Assembly: GCF_024357955.1 (NCBI RefSeq)
Contig: NZ_JANEYT010000002.1
Coordinates: forward strand, 62,001-126,000
Direction of reading: 5' to 3'
Origin: Photobacterium pectinilyticum
Lineage (GTDB): Bacteria > Pseudomonadota > Gammaproteobacteria > Enterobacterales > Vibrionaceae
Length of the DNA stretch: 64,000 bases
A program made the position numbers and the translations under genes. Of this stretch, positions 19,900 through 29,452 are shown in pieces. The notes under the pieces are model-generated. The model was given only the letters and a program-made list of their open reading frames with translations. It had not been told where the DNA came from and searched no databases. How positions within the stretch are numbered: the first letter of the stretch is position 1; the number at the start of each line of letters is the position of its first letter.

Positions 19900-20763
19900 T
19901 TACTCGATGTTTTGGATTTGTTCGCGCATCTGCTCGATAAGCACTTTCAGCTCAACGGCGGCTGCGGTGATCTCGGTGTTGATTGATTTTGAGGCCAGGG
20001 TGTTCGACTCGCGGTTGAATTCCTGCATCATGAAGTCGAGGCGACGGCCACAGGCACCGCCTTTTTTCATGATCTTCTGGGTTTCTTTGACGTGCGAGTC
20101 AAGGCGATCCAGCTCTTCGGCTACGTCGCTCTTTTGCGCCAGCATGATCAGCTCTTGCTCGATGCGGTTAGCATCAAGCTCTACCTTGGCTTCTTCTAGG
20201 CGGGTCATGATGCGTTCACGCTGCCACTTAATGACTTCTGGCATCATGCTGCGAACCTTGGTTGCTTCCACTGAAATCGCTTCAAGACGTTGGTCGATAA
20301 GCGCCTTCATGTTCTCGCCTTCGCTAGCACGGGCAGCGATGAAGTCATCAACCGTGCTGTCAAATGCACTGAGCAAATCTTTGTTGATAGCATCGAGATC
20401 TTGCTCTGGCGCTTCCATCACACCCGGCCAGTTCAATACCTGGAACGGGCCAACATTACCTTCACCGGCAGTCTCTTTTACCCACTTGGCGGCATTGATC
20501 ACCTGCTTGGCCAGATCTTCATTAATTTTCAGCTCGGTATTGGTGGCTGGGTTTACTTCGAAGCGCAGGTTGCATTCAACCTTGCCGCGGGCCAGGCGCT
20601 TGCGGAAACGCTCACGCAGAACAGGCTCTAGGCTGCGAAACTGCTCTGGCATACGTAGGTAAGTTTCTAGGTAGCGTTGGTTTACCGAGCGGATTTCCCA
20701 TACGGCAGTACCCCAATCGGCTTTAACTTCGCGACGGGCGTAGGCGGTCATGCTATGAATCAT
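19900..20763 (-). CDS. yicC: YicC family endoribonuclease-type protein
   Basis: 287 residues; begins MIHSMTAYARREVKADWGTAVWEIRSVNQRY (YicC_N domain) and ends with the DUF1732 domain (EELDRLDSHVKETQKIMKKGGACGRRLDFMMQEFNRESNTLASKS). E. coli YicC has been reported as an RNase acting on sRNA; the family is stress-linked. Divergent from rph, as in E. coli. Confidence 0.92.
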   Translation of the reverse strand: MIHSMTAYARREVKADWGTAVWEIRSVNQRYLETYLRMPEQFRSLEPVLRERFRKRLARGKVECNLRFEVNPATNTELKINEDLAKQVINAAKWVKETAGEGNVGPFQVLNWPGVMEAPEQDLDAINKDLLSAFDSTVDDFIAARASEGENMKALIDQRLEAISVEATKVRSMMPEVIKWQRERIMTRLEEAKVELDANRIEQELIMLAQKSDVAEELDRLDSHVKETQKIMKKGGACGRRLDFMMQEFNRESNTLASKSINTEITAAAVELKVLIEQMREQIQNIE

Positions 20764-20887
20764 TGGCTAGTGGCCTCTAATAGTGGTGGTTGATAACTGC
20801 TTTGGGTGGGTTGCTTGTGGCAAGCCACCGTCATAACGTGGAGGTGGTGCGCAGTTATCCGGATGCCAAGAGTATACTTAGCCTTAA

Positions 20888-20916
20888 GCATATACCCAAG
20901 TAACTTGGGTATATGC
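20888..20916. repeat. 29-bp perfect palindrome between yicC and rph
   Basis: Arms GCATATACCCAAGT and ACTTGGGTATATGC around one central A. It lies about 125 bp from the yicC start and 117 bp from the rph start, in the divergent promoter region. No second copy was seen in the window. The core TACCCAAGT/ACTTGGGTA looks like palindromic repeats seen in gammaproteobacterial intergenic DNA. Confidence 0.75.
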
Positions 20917-21032
20917 CGACTCTGCCCGCACTCGGTACGGGAAAAGCCATGCTGGTTGGGTTTCGCGTGCACAACCGGTTGGTTGTGGCTATAATCGCCG
21001 GTTAATGTCATCCAGCCAGAGGGAAGCCACTG

Positions 21033-21749
21033 ATGCGTCCAAGCGGAAGAAGCAACAACCAAGTTCGTCCTATTACTATTACCCGTAATTTTACTGCCCA
21101 TGCCGAAGGTTCGGTGTTGGTTGAATTTGGTGATACCAAGGTGATTTGTACCGCAAGTGTGGAAGAGAATGTGCCGCGCTGGCTAAAAGGTAAAGGTCAA
21201 GGTTGGGTGACGGCTGAATATGGCATGCTGCCGCGTGCAACCCACTCGCGCAATCGCCGTGAAGCTGCTGGTGGTAAGCAGGGTGGCCGTACGATGGAAA
21301 TCCAACGCCTGATCGCTCGTAGCCTGCGTGCTGCAGTTGACTTGGAAGCGCTGGGTGAGCAGATGATCACGGTAGACTGTGATGTTATCCAGGCCGATGG
21401 CGGTACGCGTACTGCATCTATCACCGGTGCGATGGTGGCCTTGGTTGACGCTATCAACTATATGCTTGAAAAGGGGACGCTGAAAGCCAGTCCGCTTAAA
21501 GGTATGGTTGCGGCTGTTTCTGTCGGTATCTACAACGGTGAGGCGATTTGCGATCTGGAGTATGTCGAAGACTCGGCGGCAGAAACAGACATGAACGTGG
21601 TCATGACCGAAGAAGGTAAGATGATCGAGATCCAGGGTACTGCTGAGGGCGAAGCCTTTAGCCACGAAGAATTGCTGGCCATGCTGGCTCTGGCCAAAGA
21701 CGGCATTGCCGATATCGTCAGCATTCAGAAGCAGGCGCTGGAAAGTTAA
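21033..21749 (+). CDS. rph: ribonuclease PH
   Basis: 238 residues, full length. [39 protein letters not shown] opens the PNPase/RNase PH fold; the phosphate-binding [23 protein letters not shown] and [19 protein letters not shown] segments are intact. It trims tRNA 3' ends using phosphate. Starts [14 protein letters not shown]. It precedes pyrE with a hairpin between, so it also serves as the leader gene for pyrE control as in E. coli. Confidence 0.96.
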   Translation: MRPSGRSNNQVRPITITRNFTAHAEGSVLVEFGDTKVICTASVEENVPRWLKGKGQGWVTAEYGMLPRATHSRNRREAAGGKQGGRTMEIQRLIARSLRAAVDLEALGEQMITVDCDVIQADGGTRTASITGAMVALVDAINYMLEKGTLKASPLKGMVAAVSVGIYNGEAICDLEYVEDSAAETDMNVVMTEEGKMIEIQGTAEGEAFSHEELLAMLALAKDGIADIVSIQKQALES

Positions 21750-21786
21750 TTTTTTGAAGCGGTTCCTATTGGAGCCGCTTTTTTTG
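21750..21786 (+). terminator. rph-pyrE attenuator
   Basis: A U-rich stretch (TTTTTT, 21750-21755) comes right after the rph stop, then AAGCGGTTCC (21757-21766), TATT loop, GGAGCCGCTT, and a T-run to 21785. The stop codon of rph is only 8 nt from the stem and pyrE follows 85 bp later. In E. coli, UTP level controls pyrE through ribosome coupling on rph at such a site; the same arrangement here implies the same control. Confidence 0.8.
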
Positions 21787-21870
21787 GCTTGGATGTCGCT
21801 TTGCCTGAAAGCGAGATCCGGGCCATTGATTTAAATAGTAATGACTAGTTGCACCTATTAAGGAGAAACC

Positions 21871-22512
21871 ATGAAAGCATATCAGCGTCAGTTCATCGAA
21901 TTTGCCTTGGAGAAAGGGGTATTGAAGTTTGGTGAGTTCACTCTGAAATCCGGCCGTAAGAGCCCGTACTTCTTCAATGCGGGTTTGTTCAATACGGGAC
22001 GTGATCTTGCACGCCTAGGCCGTTTCTATGCTGAGGCATTGGTGGATGCAGGTATCGAGTACGATGTGTTGTTCGGTCCTGCGTACAAGGGGATCCCAAT
22101 TGCGACCACCACGGCTGTTGCATTGGCTGATCATCATGATGTTGATACCCCTTATTGTTTCAACCGTAAAGAGGCCAAGGCTCACGGCGAAGGCGGTAAT
22201 TTGGTCGGTAGTGCGCTGGAAGGCCGCATTATGTTGGTGGATGACGTGATCACTGCCGGTACGGCGATCCGTGAATCAATGGAAATCATCAAGGCCAACG
22301 GTGCTGACTTGGCCGGTGTGCTGGTTGCCATTGACCGTCAGGAAAAAGGCAAAGGCGAGCTGTCGGCAATTCAGGAAGTCGAACGAGACTTCGGTTGTGC
22401 GGTGATTTCTATCGTGTCGCTGGGCGATGTGGTGAGTTACCTAGCAGAGCAGGATGGCATGGAGCAACACCTCGAAGCAGTGAAGGCCTACCGTGCGGAA
22501 TACGGGGTGTAA
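21871..22512 (+). CDS. pyrE: orotate phosphoribosyltransferase
   Basis: 213 residues. PRPP-binding motif [16 protein letters not shown], substrate loop [15 protein letters not shown] with the catalytic Lys/His, and [11 protein letters not shown]. Converts orotate plus PRPP to OMP in pyrimidine synthesis. AAGGAGAAACC precedes the ATG. Transcription is likely attenuated at the hairpin just upstream. Confidence 0.97.
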   Translation: MKAYQRQFIEFALEKGVLKFGEFTLKSGRKSPYFFNAGLFNTGRDLARLGRFYAEALVDAGIEYDVLFGPAYKGIPIATTTAVALADHHDVDTPYCFNRKEAKAHGEGGNLVGSALEGRIMLVDDVITAGTAIRESMEIIKANGADLAGVLVAIDRQEKGKGELSAIQEVERDFGCAVISIVSLGDVVSYLAEQDGMEQHLEAVKAYRAEYGV

Positions 22513-22543
22513 GGTGTAAGAACCTAAAATGTAGTTTATGGAT

Positions 22544-22575
22544 AAAGCGAGAGGTGAAAACCTCTCGCTTTTTTA
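22544..22575. terminator. terminator between pyrE and slmA
   Basis: GCGAGAGG (22547-22554), TGAAAA loop, CCTCTCGC, TTTTTT. It ends pyrE; a shorter T-run on the minus strand may also end slmA, whose stop is 12 bp away. Confidence 0.88.
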
Positions 22576-22587
22576 TTGAATTTGTTA

Positions 22588-23205
22588 TTAAGGAACGAGG
22601 GTTTCGCGCCGCTCTTGACCCAATTCTGTACTGAGAAGGTGCCAATAATCGTCGAAGTTCGCCGTCGGCTTATACTTGAAGTTTGAGCGGACAAATCGGT
22701 TGAGGCTGCCTTCAACCTGACCGAGAAGCTGGGCGGCTAAGATGGATTCGTCAACCGGGAAGCCTTTGCCTTCACGCAGCTTGCGCTCACGCAGGATCTG
22801 TCGCAGCTGGGTTTCGATACGCTCAAACAGCTGGTTGATGCGAGCCTGAAGGCGGTCTTGTTCAAACATCAGGGCGTGACCGGTCATGATACGGGTCAGG
22901 CCCGGGTTGCGCTCGGCAAAACCGAGGATCAGTTGCAGCACCATGCGCAGGCGTTGAAGGGTGTCTTTTTCATCATCGAGGATGCGGTTGATTCGGGTGG
23001 TGATAGCGTCTTCGATAAACTCGATCAGCCCTTCGAACATTCTCGCCTTGCTTGGGAAGTGGCGGTAGAGGGCGGCTTCTGAGACACCAACCTGAGCTGC
23101 CAGCTTGGCGGTTGTAATACGTTGGCTGCCTTGGGCAGATTCCAACATTTGTGCCAGCGCTTGCAAAATTTCTTCGCGGCGGTTGTTTTTCTTGTTGCCA
23201 GCCAT
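22588..23205 (-). CDS. slmA: nucleoid occlusion factor SlmA
   Basis: 205 residues, TetR family. The HTH ([37 protein letters not shown]) and the C-terminal dimer domain match SlmA, as does the start [18 protein letters not shown]. It binds DNA sites across the chromosome except the terminus and blocks FtsZ ring assembly over the nucleoid. Adjacent to pyrE and coaBC. In E. coli dut sits between coaBC and slmA; it is absent here. Confidence 0.95.
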   Translation of the reverse strand: MAGNKKNNRREEILQALAQMLESAQGSQRITTAKLAAQVGVSEAALYRHFPSKARMFEGLIEFIEDAITTRINRILDDEKDTLQRLRMVLQLILGFAERNPGLTRIMTGHALMFEQDRLQARINQLFERIETQLRQILRERKLREGKGFPVDESILAAQLLGQVEGSLNRFVRSNFKYKPTANFDDYWHLLSTELGQERRETLVP

Positions 23206-23322
23206 GAATAACCGTTCCTTTTCAAAATAAGACTGTCATTGGACAGGGTGAAACCCGCATATCTTAGCGGCGTAATCCGGTTGTGAAAAGCATTGCCCGC
23301 CGATACTGATCTCTTTATCGAC

Positions 23323-23356
23323 AAAAAAAGCCCAACCTGAAGGGCTGGGCTTTATA
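23323..23356 (-). terminator. intrinsic terminator after coaBC
   Basis: GCCCA (23330-23334) with TGGGC (23346-23350) and inner CC/GG pairing, trailed on the minus strand by a T-run (A7 at 23323-23329 on plus). 43 bp past the coaBC stop. Confidence 0.8.
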
Positions 23357-23398
23357 TTTGATCTTATTCGGTTAATTCCTCAGCACCGGCGGTGGGAA

Positions 23399-24616
23399 TT
23401 AATCTTGTTGCCCAGCTTTGAATAGTTCGACTATTTCATCGATTAACTGAGTGCCAAGCTCTGCCTTATTGGCTAGCGGCAAGGCTTTATCACCTTTTGG
23501 CCAATATAGGTGCAGGGCATTTTGATCGCTGTTGAAGCCTTGCCCTTCGTTCGACACGTCATTGGCACAGATCAGATCAAGTTGTTTACGTGCCAGCTTA
23601 CTGCGAGCGTACTGTTCGACATCCTGGGTCTCGGCCGCAAAGCCGACAGTGAACGGGCGGCCAGCTTCAAGCGCGGCAATACTGGCAATGATATCCGGGT
23701 TTTTCACCAAGCGGATCACCATGTCATCCTCACCATCTTTCTTTTTCATTTTCTGCTCGGCAACCTCTGCCGGGCGGAAATCGGCGACGGCAGCGCAGCC
23801 GATGAATATATCACTGGCTGGCGCATGTTCCTGTGCGGCCTGGTGCATTTGCTCGGCGCTGTCAATATTGATACGGGTCACGCCATGGGGCGTGGCCAAG
23901 TTGGTCGGGCCGCTGATAAGAGTGACGGTGGCTCCACGTTTAGCCGCAGCTTCGGCAATCGCGTACCCCATCTTGCCGGAACTGTGATTAGTCAGATAGC
24001 GAACCGGGTCAATGGCTTCACGGGTCGGGCCGGCAGTTATAGTCAGAGACATACCGCCGAGGTCGGCTGGCTTAAAGAAGTCTTCTGCCAAGTGAACCAG
24101 CTGCATTGGTTCGAGCATCCGGCCCGGGCCGACATCACCACAGGCCTGTTCACCGCTCGCTGGCCCCCAGATATGGCAGCCGCGCCGGGCGAGGGTGGCA
24201 ATGTTTTCTTGGGTGGCCGCATGGCGATACATCTGTTGGTTCATTGCCGGGGCGACAGCTATCGGCGAGTCGGTTGCCAAGCATAGGGTGGTGAGCAAGT
24301 CGTTGCCCATACCTGCGGCCATACGTGCGATCAGATCAGCGGTTGCCGGGGCAAGCAGCACCAAGTCGGCCCATTTGGCCAGCTCGATGTGGCCCATTGA
24401 GGCCTCTGCTGCAGGATCCAGTAAACTGTCGGATACCGGCCTGCCGGAGACTGCCTGCATGGTGAGCGGGGTTATGAACTCCTTGGCGGCCTTGGTCATA
24501 ACGACTTGTACCTGTGCGCCGCGCTCAATGAGCCGACGAGTTAGCTCTGCACATTTATAGGCCGCGATGCCGCCGCTGATCCCAAGGAGAATTTTTTTTC
24601 CTGCCAAAGTTTGCAT
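23399..24616 (-). CDS. coaBC: bifunctional phosphopantothenoylcysteine decarboxylase / phosphopantothenate-cysteine ligase
   Basis: 405 residues from ATG 24616 ([21 protein letters not shown]), the start used in homologues; the frame is open to 24670 but those 18 residues are not family-like. The N-terminal CoaC flavoprotein domain has [16 protein letters not shown] and [13 protein letters not shown]; the C-terminal CoaB domain has [27 protein letters not shown]. It performs two steps of coenzyme A synthesis. Divergent from radC. Confidence 0.96.
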   Translation of the reverse strand: MQTLAGKKILLGISGGIAAYKCAELTRRLIERGAQVQVVMTKAAKEFITPLTMQAVSGRPVSDSLLDPAAEASMGHIELAKWADLVLLAPATADLIARMAAGMGNDLLTTLCLATDSPIAVAPAMNQQMYRHAATQENIATLARRGCHIWGPASGEQACGDVGPGRMLEPMQLVHLAEDFFKPADLGGMSLTITAGPTREAIDPVRYLTNHSSGKMGYAIAEAAAKRGATVTLISGPTNLATPHGVTRINIDSAEQMHQAAQEHAPASDIFIGCAAVADFRPAEVAEQKMKKKDGEDDMVIRLVKNPDIIASIAALEAGRPFTVGFAAETQDVEQYARSKLARKQLDLICANDVSNEGQGFNSDQNALHLYWPKGDKALPLANKAELGTQLIDEIVELFKAGQQD

Positions 24617-24898
24617 CTTATTGCCTGCTCTCGATATCCGGAATGTTAATGCGCCACACCTTACCACCAAAAATTGGTAGTCACCAAAAAAAGCCAGCTT
24701 CCTTGCTCGGGATCAAATTTGGTGTGGGAGCTGTTGTTAAGGGCTTATGGATGAGGCTTTTGGGTTGCGATCCAGTTGGCAGCTTGGTATCGGGTATTGC
24801 AACTCAACCATGCTTTTTTGTGCAGGTGGTAGGAGATACAGTGACGTACCTTGCTTAATACCGAGGAGGGAGCTTAGCTAAGGCTTCAGGAGGTAGAT

Positions 24899-25573
24899 AT
24901 GTCGCTCAAGTTATTACCGGTGCAGTCTCGGCCGAGGGAGAAGTTATTGGATCGCGGCCCCGGGGCCTTATCGGATGCCGAACTGCTCGCTATTTTTTTG
25001 CGTACCGGTATTACCGGGATGAATGCGATAGAACTAGCGACAGAGCTGCTGGACAATTTTGGCTCGCTGCGGGCACTGCTGGCAGCCGATAAAGCCACGT
25101 TTTGCCAATATAAAGGGCTAGGACCGGCCAAATATGCCCAGTTGCAAGCGGTTTTGGAAATGAATCAGCGTCACTTTGAAGAGACGCTCAAGAAGGAAGA
25201 TGCGCTGACAAGCCCTGCTCATACAAGACGTTATCTCAGCCATGTGTTGCGCGATCGCCACCGTGAAGCGTTTTATATTTTATTTCTTGATAACCAGCAT
25301 CGGGTGCTCAATGGAGAGGTACTTTTCGAAGGAACAATCGATGCTGCGAGCGTTTATCCGAGGGAAGTTGTAAAAAGATCACTAGAACTTAATGCAGCCG
25401 CGCTCATTTTAGCGCATAATCACCCGTCAGGCGTGGCAGAGCCAAGTCAGTCAGATCGCCGAATTACCCGTCGCATCAGTGATGCACTGGCGTTGGTGGA
25501 TATTCGAGTTCTGGATCACTTTGTTGTCGGTGACGGAGAAATCACTTCTTTTGCAGAGCGAGGATGGCTATAA
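24899..25573 (+). CDS. radC: RadC family JAB-domain protein
   Basis: 224 residues. N-terminal helix-hairpin-helix-like region ([18 protein letters not shown]) and a JAMM/MPN+ metalloprotease-like domain with the zinc motif [14 protein letters not shown]. Once thought to be a DNA repair protein; the true function is unclear. AGGAGGT ribosome site at 24888-24894. Conserved place before rpmB. Confidence 0.95.
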   Translation: MSLKLLPVQSRPREKLLDRGPGALSDAELLAIFLRTGITGMNAIELATELLDNFGSLRALLAADKATFCQYKGLGPAKYAQLQAVLEMNQRHFEETLKKEDALTSPAHTRRYLSHVLRDRHREAFYILFLDNQHRVLNGEVLFEGTIDAASVYPREVVKRSLELNAAALILAHNHPSGVAEPSQSDRRITRRISDALALVDIRVLDHFVVGDGEITSFAERGWL

Positions 25574-25619
25574 AATCGTCATTTTTTGCTTAAAAAGTTG
25601 AGAAAGGACTGCTCGGGAC

Positions 25620-25648
25620 TTGAGCAACTGGTTTTGACTTAGTATAAT
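25620..25648 (+). promoter_or_regulatory. sigma-70 promoter of rpmB-rpmG
   Basis: TTGAGC (25620-25625), 17-bp spacer, perfect TATAAT (25643-25648), about 100 bp before the rpmB start. Strong match, as expected for ribosomal protein genes. Confidence 0.75.
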
Positions 25649-25746
25649 GCGCGACCTTTGATAGCTGTGGTTATGTGTGAGAATTGCTTTTCACATTGAA
25701 ATAGCCACGGTAGATATCGAGCTGAAACGATTTGGAGAAGACAGTA

Positions 25747-25983
25747 ATGTCCCGAGTATGCCAAGTAACTGGTAAGCGTCCTGTAACGGGTAACAACCGT
25801 TCACACGCACGTAATGCCACCAAGCGTCGTTTTCTGCCGAACCTGCAAACTCATCGTTTCTGGGTAGAAAGCGAAAAACGCTTCGTTAAACTACGCCTTT
25901 CTGCGAAAGGTATGCGTATCATTGATAAGAAAGGCATCGATGCCGTTCTTACTGATATGCGTACTCGCGGCGAGAACGTTTAA
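25747..25983 (+). CDS. rpmB: 50S ribosomal protein L28
   Basis: 78 residues from ATG 25747 ([34 protein letters not shown]). An upstream in-frame ATG at 25732 would add 5 residues and is not used, since L28 proteins begin MSRVCQ. Followed by rpmG after 13 bp; the two form an operon with a promoter at 25620. Confidence 0.97.
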   Translation: MSRVCQVTGKRPVTGNNRSHARNATKRRFLPNLQTHRFWVESEKRFVKLRLSAKGMRIIDKKGIDAVLTDMRTRGENV

Positions 25984-25996
25984 GAGGATTTGAACA

Positions 25997-26164
25997 ATGG
26001 CTAAAGGCATTCGTGAGAAGATCCGTCTAGTATCATCTGCTGGTACAGGCCACTTCTACACTACCGACAAAAACAAACGTAACATGCCAGGCAAATTCGA
26101 GATCAAGAAATTTGATCCTGTAGTTCGCAAGCACGTTATGTACAAAGAAGCGAAAATCAAGTAA
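25997..26164 (+). CDS. rpmG: 50S ribosomal protein L33
   Basis: 55 residues, read directly from the sequence: begins [20 protein letters not shown] and ends [14 protein letters not shown] at 26162-26164. The zinc-binding Cys pairs of some L33 proteins are absent, so this is the zinc-free (C-minus) form as in E. coli. GAGGATTTGAACA gives the ribosome site. Confidence 0.97.
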   Translation: MAKGIREKIRLVSSAGTGHFYTTDKNKRNMPGKFEIKKFDPVVRKHVMYKEAKIK

Positions 26165-26185
26165 TTGATTGATAACTTTTTTGAT

Positions 26186-26216
26186 AAAAACCCAGTTTTC
26201 TAACTGGGTTTTTTTA
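26186..26216 (+). terminator. terminator after rpmBG
   Basis: AACCCAGTT, TTCT loop, AACTGGGTT (26189-26210) then T-run. 25 bp past the rpmG stop. Confidence 0.92.
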
Positions 26217-26350
26217 TACCTGAAATTTGCCACACCAACCCCAAAAACGCCTTCTCCTCCCTTTACCCATGCCATTACACCTGCATTATTAGTACCTTAA
26301 CGGTATAGTTTTAGGTATATCTTCCTATTTCGCTTTCAAGGAGTGCCGCA

Positions 26351-26836
26351 ATGAGGCTATCTCGCCGTGGCTGGAACAATGTGATGATTATCGCTGTGAT
26401 CTGCTTTATCGCCGTGGTACAGCTACCTGAGCTTGTTAAGCAGCGTTTTGGTCAAGAGGGTTCAGCGCGAGAAGGCTCAGGTATGGCGATGCTGCTGCCC
26501 TTCGAGTCGACTATTGAACAGTTACATCTACCCCAGACCAGCCTCCAGCGAGAGGGCGGTGAATGGTTTGCCCGTCCGCGGGTTGCTCTGCCGGCCGCTC
26601 AATTGATCAGTCATTGGCAGGCATTGACGGGGACGGCGATAAGCAATGAGATGGTCGGTAAGCTCAAGTCAACCCTGCCACCGCCAAGCAGTGTCGAGAT
26701 TTGGCTTGCAGGTCAGGAAGAGCCGGTCAGGGTCACGGTCTACCAGCAGCCGCAATATTGGTTATTGCAAAACTGGCAGGGCGAATGGTTGGCGGTATCG
26801 GTGGAAGCAGCCTATTTGTTTCCGCCGGTGTTATAG
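26351..26836 (+). CDS. membrane-anchored protein of unknown function before mutM
   Basis: Not recognised. 161 residues with one N-terminal membrane helix (VMIIAVICFIAVVQLPELV, residues 11-29) and a soluble domain probably in the periplasm (many Gln, Pro, Trp; ends EWLAVSVEAAYLFPPVL). Vibrio genomes carry an unknown gene at this place. 37 bp before mutM and probably co-transcribed. GGAGTGCCGCA precedes the ATG. Confidence 0.7.
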   Translation: MRLSRRGWNNVMIIAVICFIAVVQLPELVKQRFGQEGSAREGSGMAMLLPFESTIEQLHLPQTSLQREGGEWFARPRVALPAAQLISHWQALTGTAISNEMVGKLKSTLPPPSSVEIWLAGQEEPVRVTVYQQPQYWLLQNWQGEWLAVSVEAAYLFPPVL

Positions 26837-26873
26837 TTGACAGCATAATAATATCGCCAAGATAGAGAATGTC

Positions 26874-27683
26874 ATGCCTGAATTACCTGAAGTAGAAGTG
26901 AGCCGGATGGGGATTTCGCCCCATGTTACGAATCAGACCGTCACCAAAATTATTGTACGCAACCCCAAACTGCGCTGGCCGGTGCCGCAAGAGATCAGCC
27001 AAATTGAAGGGCAAGTGATCCGCCGGGTTACCCGTCGCGCCAAGTACCTGATGCTCGAGACTGACGCCGGCTATGCCATTATCCACTTGGGGATGTCGGG
27101 CAGTTTGCGGGTTCTGCCGTCTGGGATCCCACCGGAAAAACATGACCATGTCGACCTTTGCCTGTCGAGTGGTGAGATCTTGCGTTATAACGATCCTCGC
27201 CGCTTTGGGGCTTGGCTGTGGCAGTCCGGAGAGGATGTGCATTCGGTCTTGGCTAAATTGGGCCCAGAGCCGTTGAGCGAGGCTTTTACGGTGGATTACC
27301 TGCAAGATAAAGCCAAGGGCAAGCGTACTGCCGTTAAGCAATTTATTATGGATAACCATGTTGTTGTGGGTGTCGGTAATATTTATGCCAATGAGTCGCT
27401 GTTTGCCGCGGGGATCCATCCCAAGCGTGAGGCCGGTAAAATTTCTGTCCAGCGGCTTGGCTTGCTGGTCGATGAGATCAAATCGGTGTTGGCCTTTGCC
27501 ATCAAGCAGGGCGGTACCACCTTAAAAGATTTCAAAAATGCCGATGGCAAGCCGGGCTATTTTGCTCAGGAGCTTCAGGTTTATGGCAAGGGAGGAGAGC
27601 CCTGCCCACGCTGTGATAAACCACTTAGCGAAGTGAAAATTGGCCAGCGGGCCACAGTCTATTGCAGTGATTGCCAGAAGTAG
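26874..27683 (+). CDS. mutM: formamidopyrimidine-DNA glycosylase (Fpg)
   Basis: 269 residues. Catalytic N-terminus M-P-E-L-P-E-V-E: Pro2 and Glu3 do the base excision and lyase chemistry. H2TH region [34 protein letters not shown] loop, and C-terminal zinc finger [26 protein letters not shown]. It removes 8-oxoguanine. Same place, near coaD, as in E. coli and V. cholerae. Confidence 0.97.
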   Translation: MPELPEVEVSRMGISPHVTNQTVTKIIVRNPKLRWPVPQEISQIEGQVIRRVTRRAKYLMLETDAGYAIIHLGMSGSLRVLPSGIPPEKHDHVDLCLSSGEILRYNDPRRFGAWLWQSGEDVHSVLAKLGPEPLSEAFTVDYLQDKAKGKRTAVKQFIMDNHVVVGVGNIYANESLFAAGIHPKREAGKISVQRLGLLVDEIKSVLAFAIKQGGTTLKDFKNADGKPGYFAQELQVYGKGGEPCPRCDKPLSEVKIGQRATVYCSDCQK

Positions 27684-27862
27684 TGACTCGTTTAACTTGT
27701 TATTCTGAGGTTGTTTCAATAGGGCTGAACATTAGTGTCAAGAATTTTGAACCGGCTTTAGCCTAGTGACTCTAGCCCTGTTTACATGCGGGTGCTATGA
27801 TCCCGCCACACATCGTTATACTAAGTATGTATAACGAGTACAGTTTTGTAAGGTCTATGCAG

Positions 27863-28870
27863 ATGAAGAAGTATTTGGTTACCGGCGCCGCCGGCTTTAT
27901 CGGAAGTGCCGTGGTAGAGCGGCTTTGTGCCATGGGACATGAAGTGGTTGGGATTGATAACCTCAATGACTATTATGATGTGTCGCTAAAAGAAGCCCGG
28001 CTAGCCAGGGTTGCCCACCCGCAATTCACTTTCATTGCTTTGGATCTGGCTGACCGTGACGGTATGGCAAACTTGTTCGCCGAGCAGAAATTTGACCGGG
28101 TGATCCACCTTGCCGCTCAGGCCGGTGTGCGTTACTCGATCGATAACCCAATGGCGTATGCTGACAGTAACCTTGTCGGGCATTTGGCTATCCTCGAAGG
28201 CTGCCGCCATCATCATATTGAGCATTTGGTGTATGCCTCTTCGAGCTCGGTCTACGGCCTTAACCAGAAAATGCCGTTCGATACCGCGGACAGTGTCGAT
28301 CACCCGATCTCCTTGTATGCTGCTACCAAGAAATCGAATGAACTGATGGCGCACACCTACTCGCATTTATACGGCGTGCCGACGACGGGCCTGCGCTTTT
28401 TCACCGTGTATGGTCCTTGGGGGCGTCCGGATATGGCATTGTTCAAGTTTACCAATGCGATTATCGAGGGACGTGAGATCGATGTGTACAACAACGGTGA
28501 TATGCGCCGTGATTTCACCTATATCGATGATATTGTTGAAGGGATTATCCGTATCCAAGATGAGATCCCAGAAACAACACCAGACTGGACGGTAGAAACG
28601 GGTACACCGGCAACCAGCTCGGCCCCATACCGCGTGTTTAACATTGGCCATGGTAGCCCTGTGAAGCTGATGGACTACATCGAGGCGCTCGAAGATGCGT
28701 TGGGTATTGAAGCGAAAAAGAATTTCATGCCGATGCAGCCGGGCGATGTCTATGCGACCTATGCTGATACCAAAGATCTGTTCGACGTTACAGGCTACAA
28801 GCCGGAAGTGAAGGTCAGGGAAGGAGTGAAAGCCTTTGTTGATTGGTACCGTGATTACTACCAGCGCTGA
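27863..28870 (+). CDS. UDP-glucuronate 4-epimerase-type NAD-dependent epimerase
   Basis: 335 residues, SDR extended family. Rossmann motif TGAAGFIGS at the N-terminus, active-site S-x-Y-x3-K as SLYAATKKSNE, and GPWGRPDMALFKFTNAI, typical of UDP-GlcA 4-epimerases (CapI/LpsL group), which make UDP-galacturonate for capsule or LPS. ATG 27863 starts MKKYLVTG; ATG 27857 (MQMKKY) is equally possible, with AAGG at 27849. The frame is open to 27797 without good signals. It sits between mutM and coaD, at the edge of the LPS core locus. Confidence 0.88.
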   Translation: MKKYLVTGAAGFIGSAVVERLCAMGHEVVGIDNLNDYYDVSLKEARLARVAHPQFTFIALDLADRDGMANLFAEQKFDRVIHLAAQAGVRYSIDNPMAYADSNLVGHLAILEGCRHHHIEHLVYASSSSVYGLNQKMPFDTADSVDHPISLYAATKKSNELMAHTYSHLYGVPTTGLRFFTVYGPWGRPDMALFKFTNAIIEGREIDVYNNGDMRRDFTYIDDIVEGIIRIQDEIPETTPDWTVETGTPATSSAPYRVFNIGHGSPVKLMDYIEALEDALGIEAKKNFMPMQPGDVYATYADTKDLFDVTGYKPEVKVREGVKAFVDWYRDYYQR

Positions 28871-28895
28871 TAGCTAACGACGAGATAGGCAAAGA

Positions 28896-28930
28896 TAAAA
28901 AGAAGGAGGCGAATGCCTCCTTCTTTTTTA
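28896..28930. terminator. bidirectional terminator (epimerase / coaD)
   Basis: AAAAAGAAGGAGGC, GAAT loop, GCCTCCTTCTTTTTT. Between convergent genes. Confidence 0.9.
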
Positions 28931-28939
28931 CCGTAAAAG

Positions 28940-29437
<498 letters not shown>

Positions 29438-29452
29438 TTAGAAAAATCAAAA

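Noticed and set aside
19907..20662. 251-codon plus-strand open frame opposite yicC
   Set aside because: Exactly antisense to yicC; rich in Ser/Arg from reversed codons and without family features.
23510..24286. 258-codon plus-strand open frame opposite coaBC
   Set aside because: Antisense shadow of a well-conserved gene; no ribosome site and no recognisable domain.
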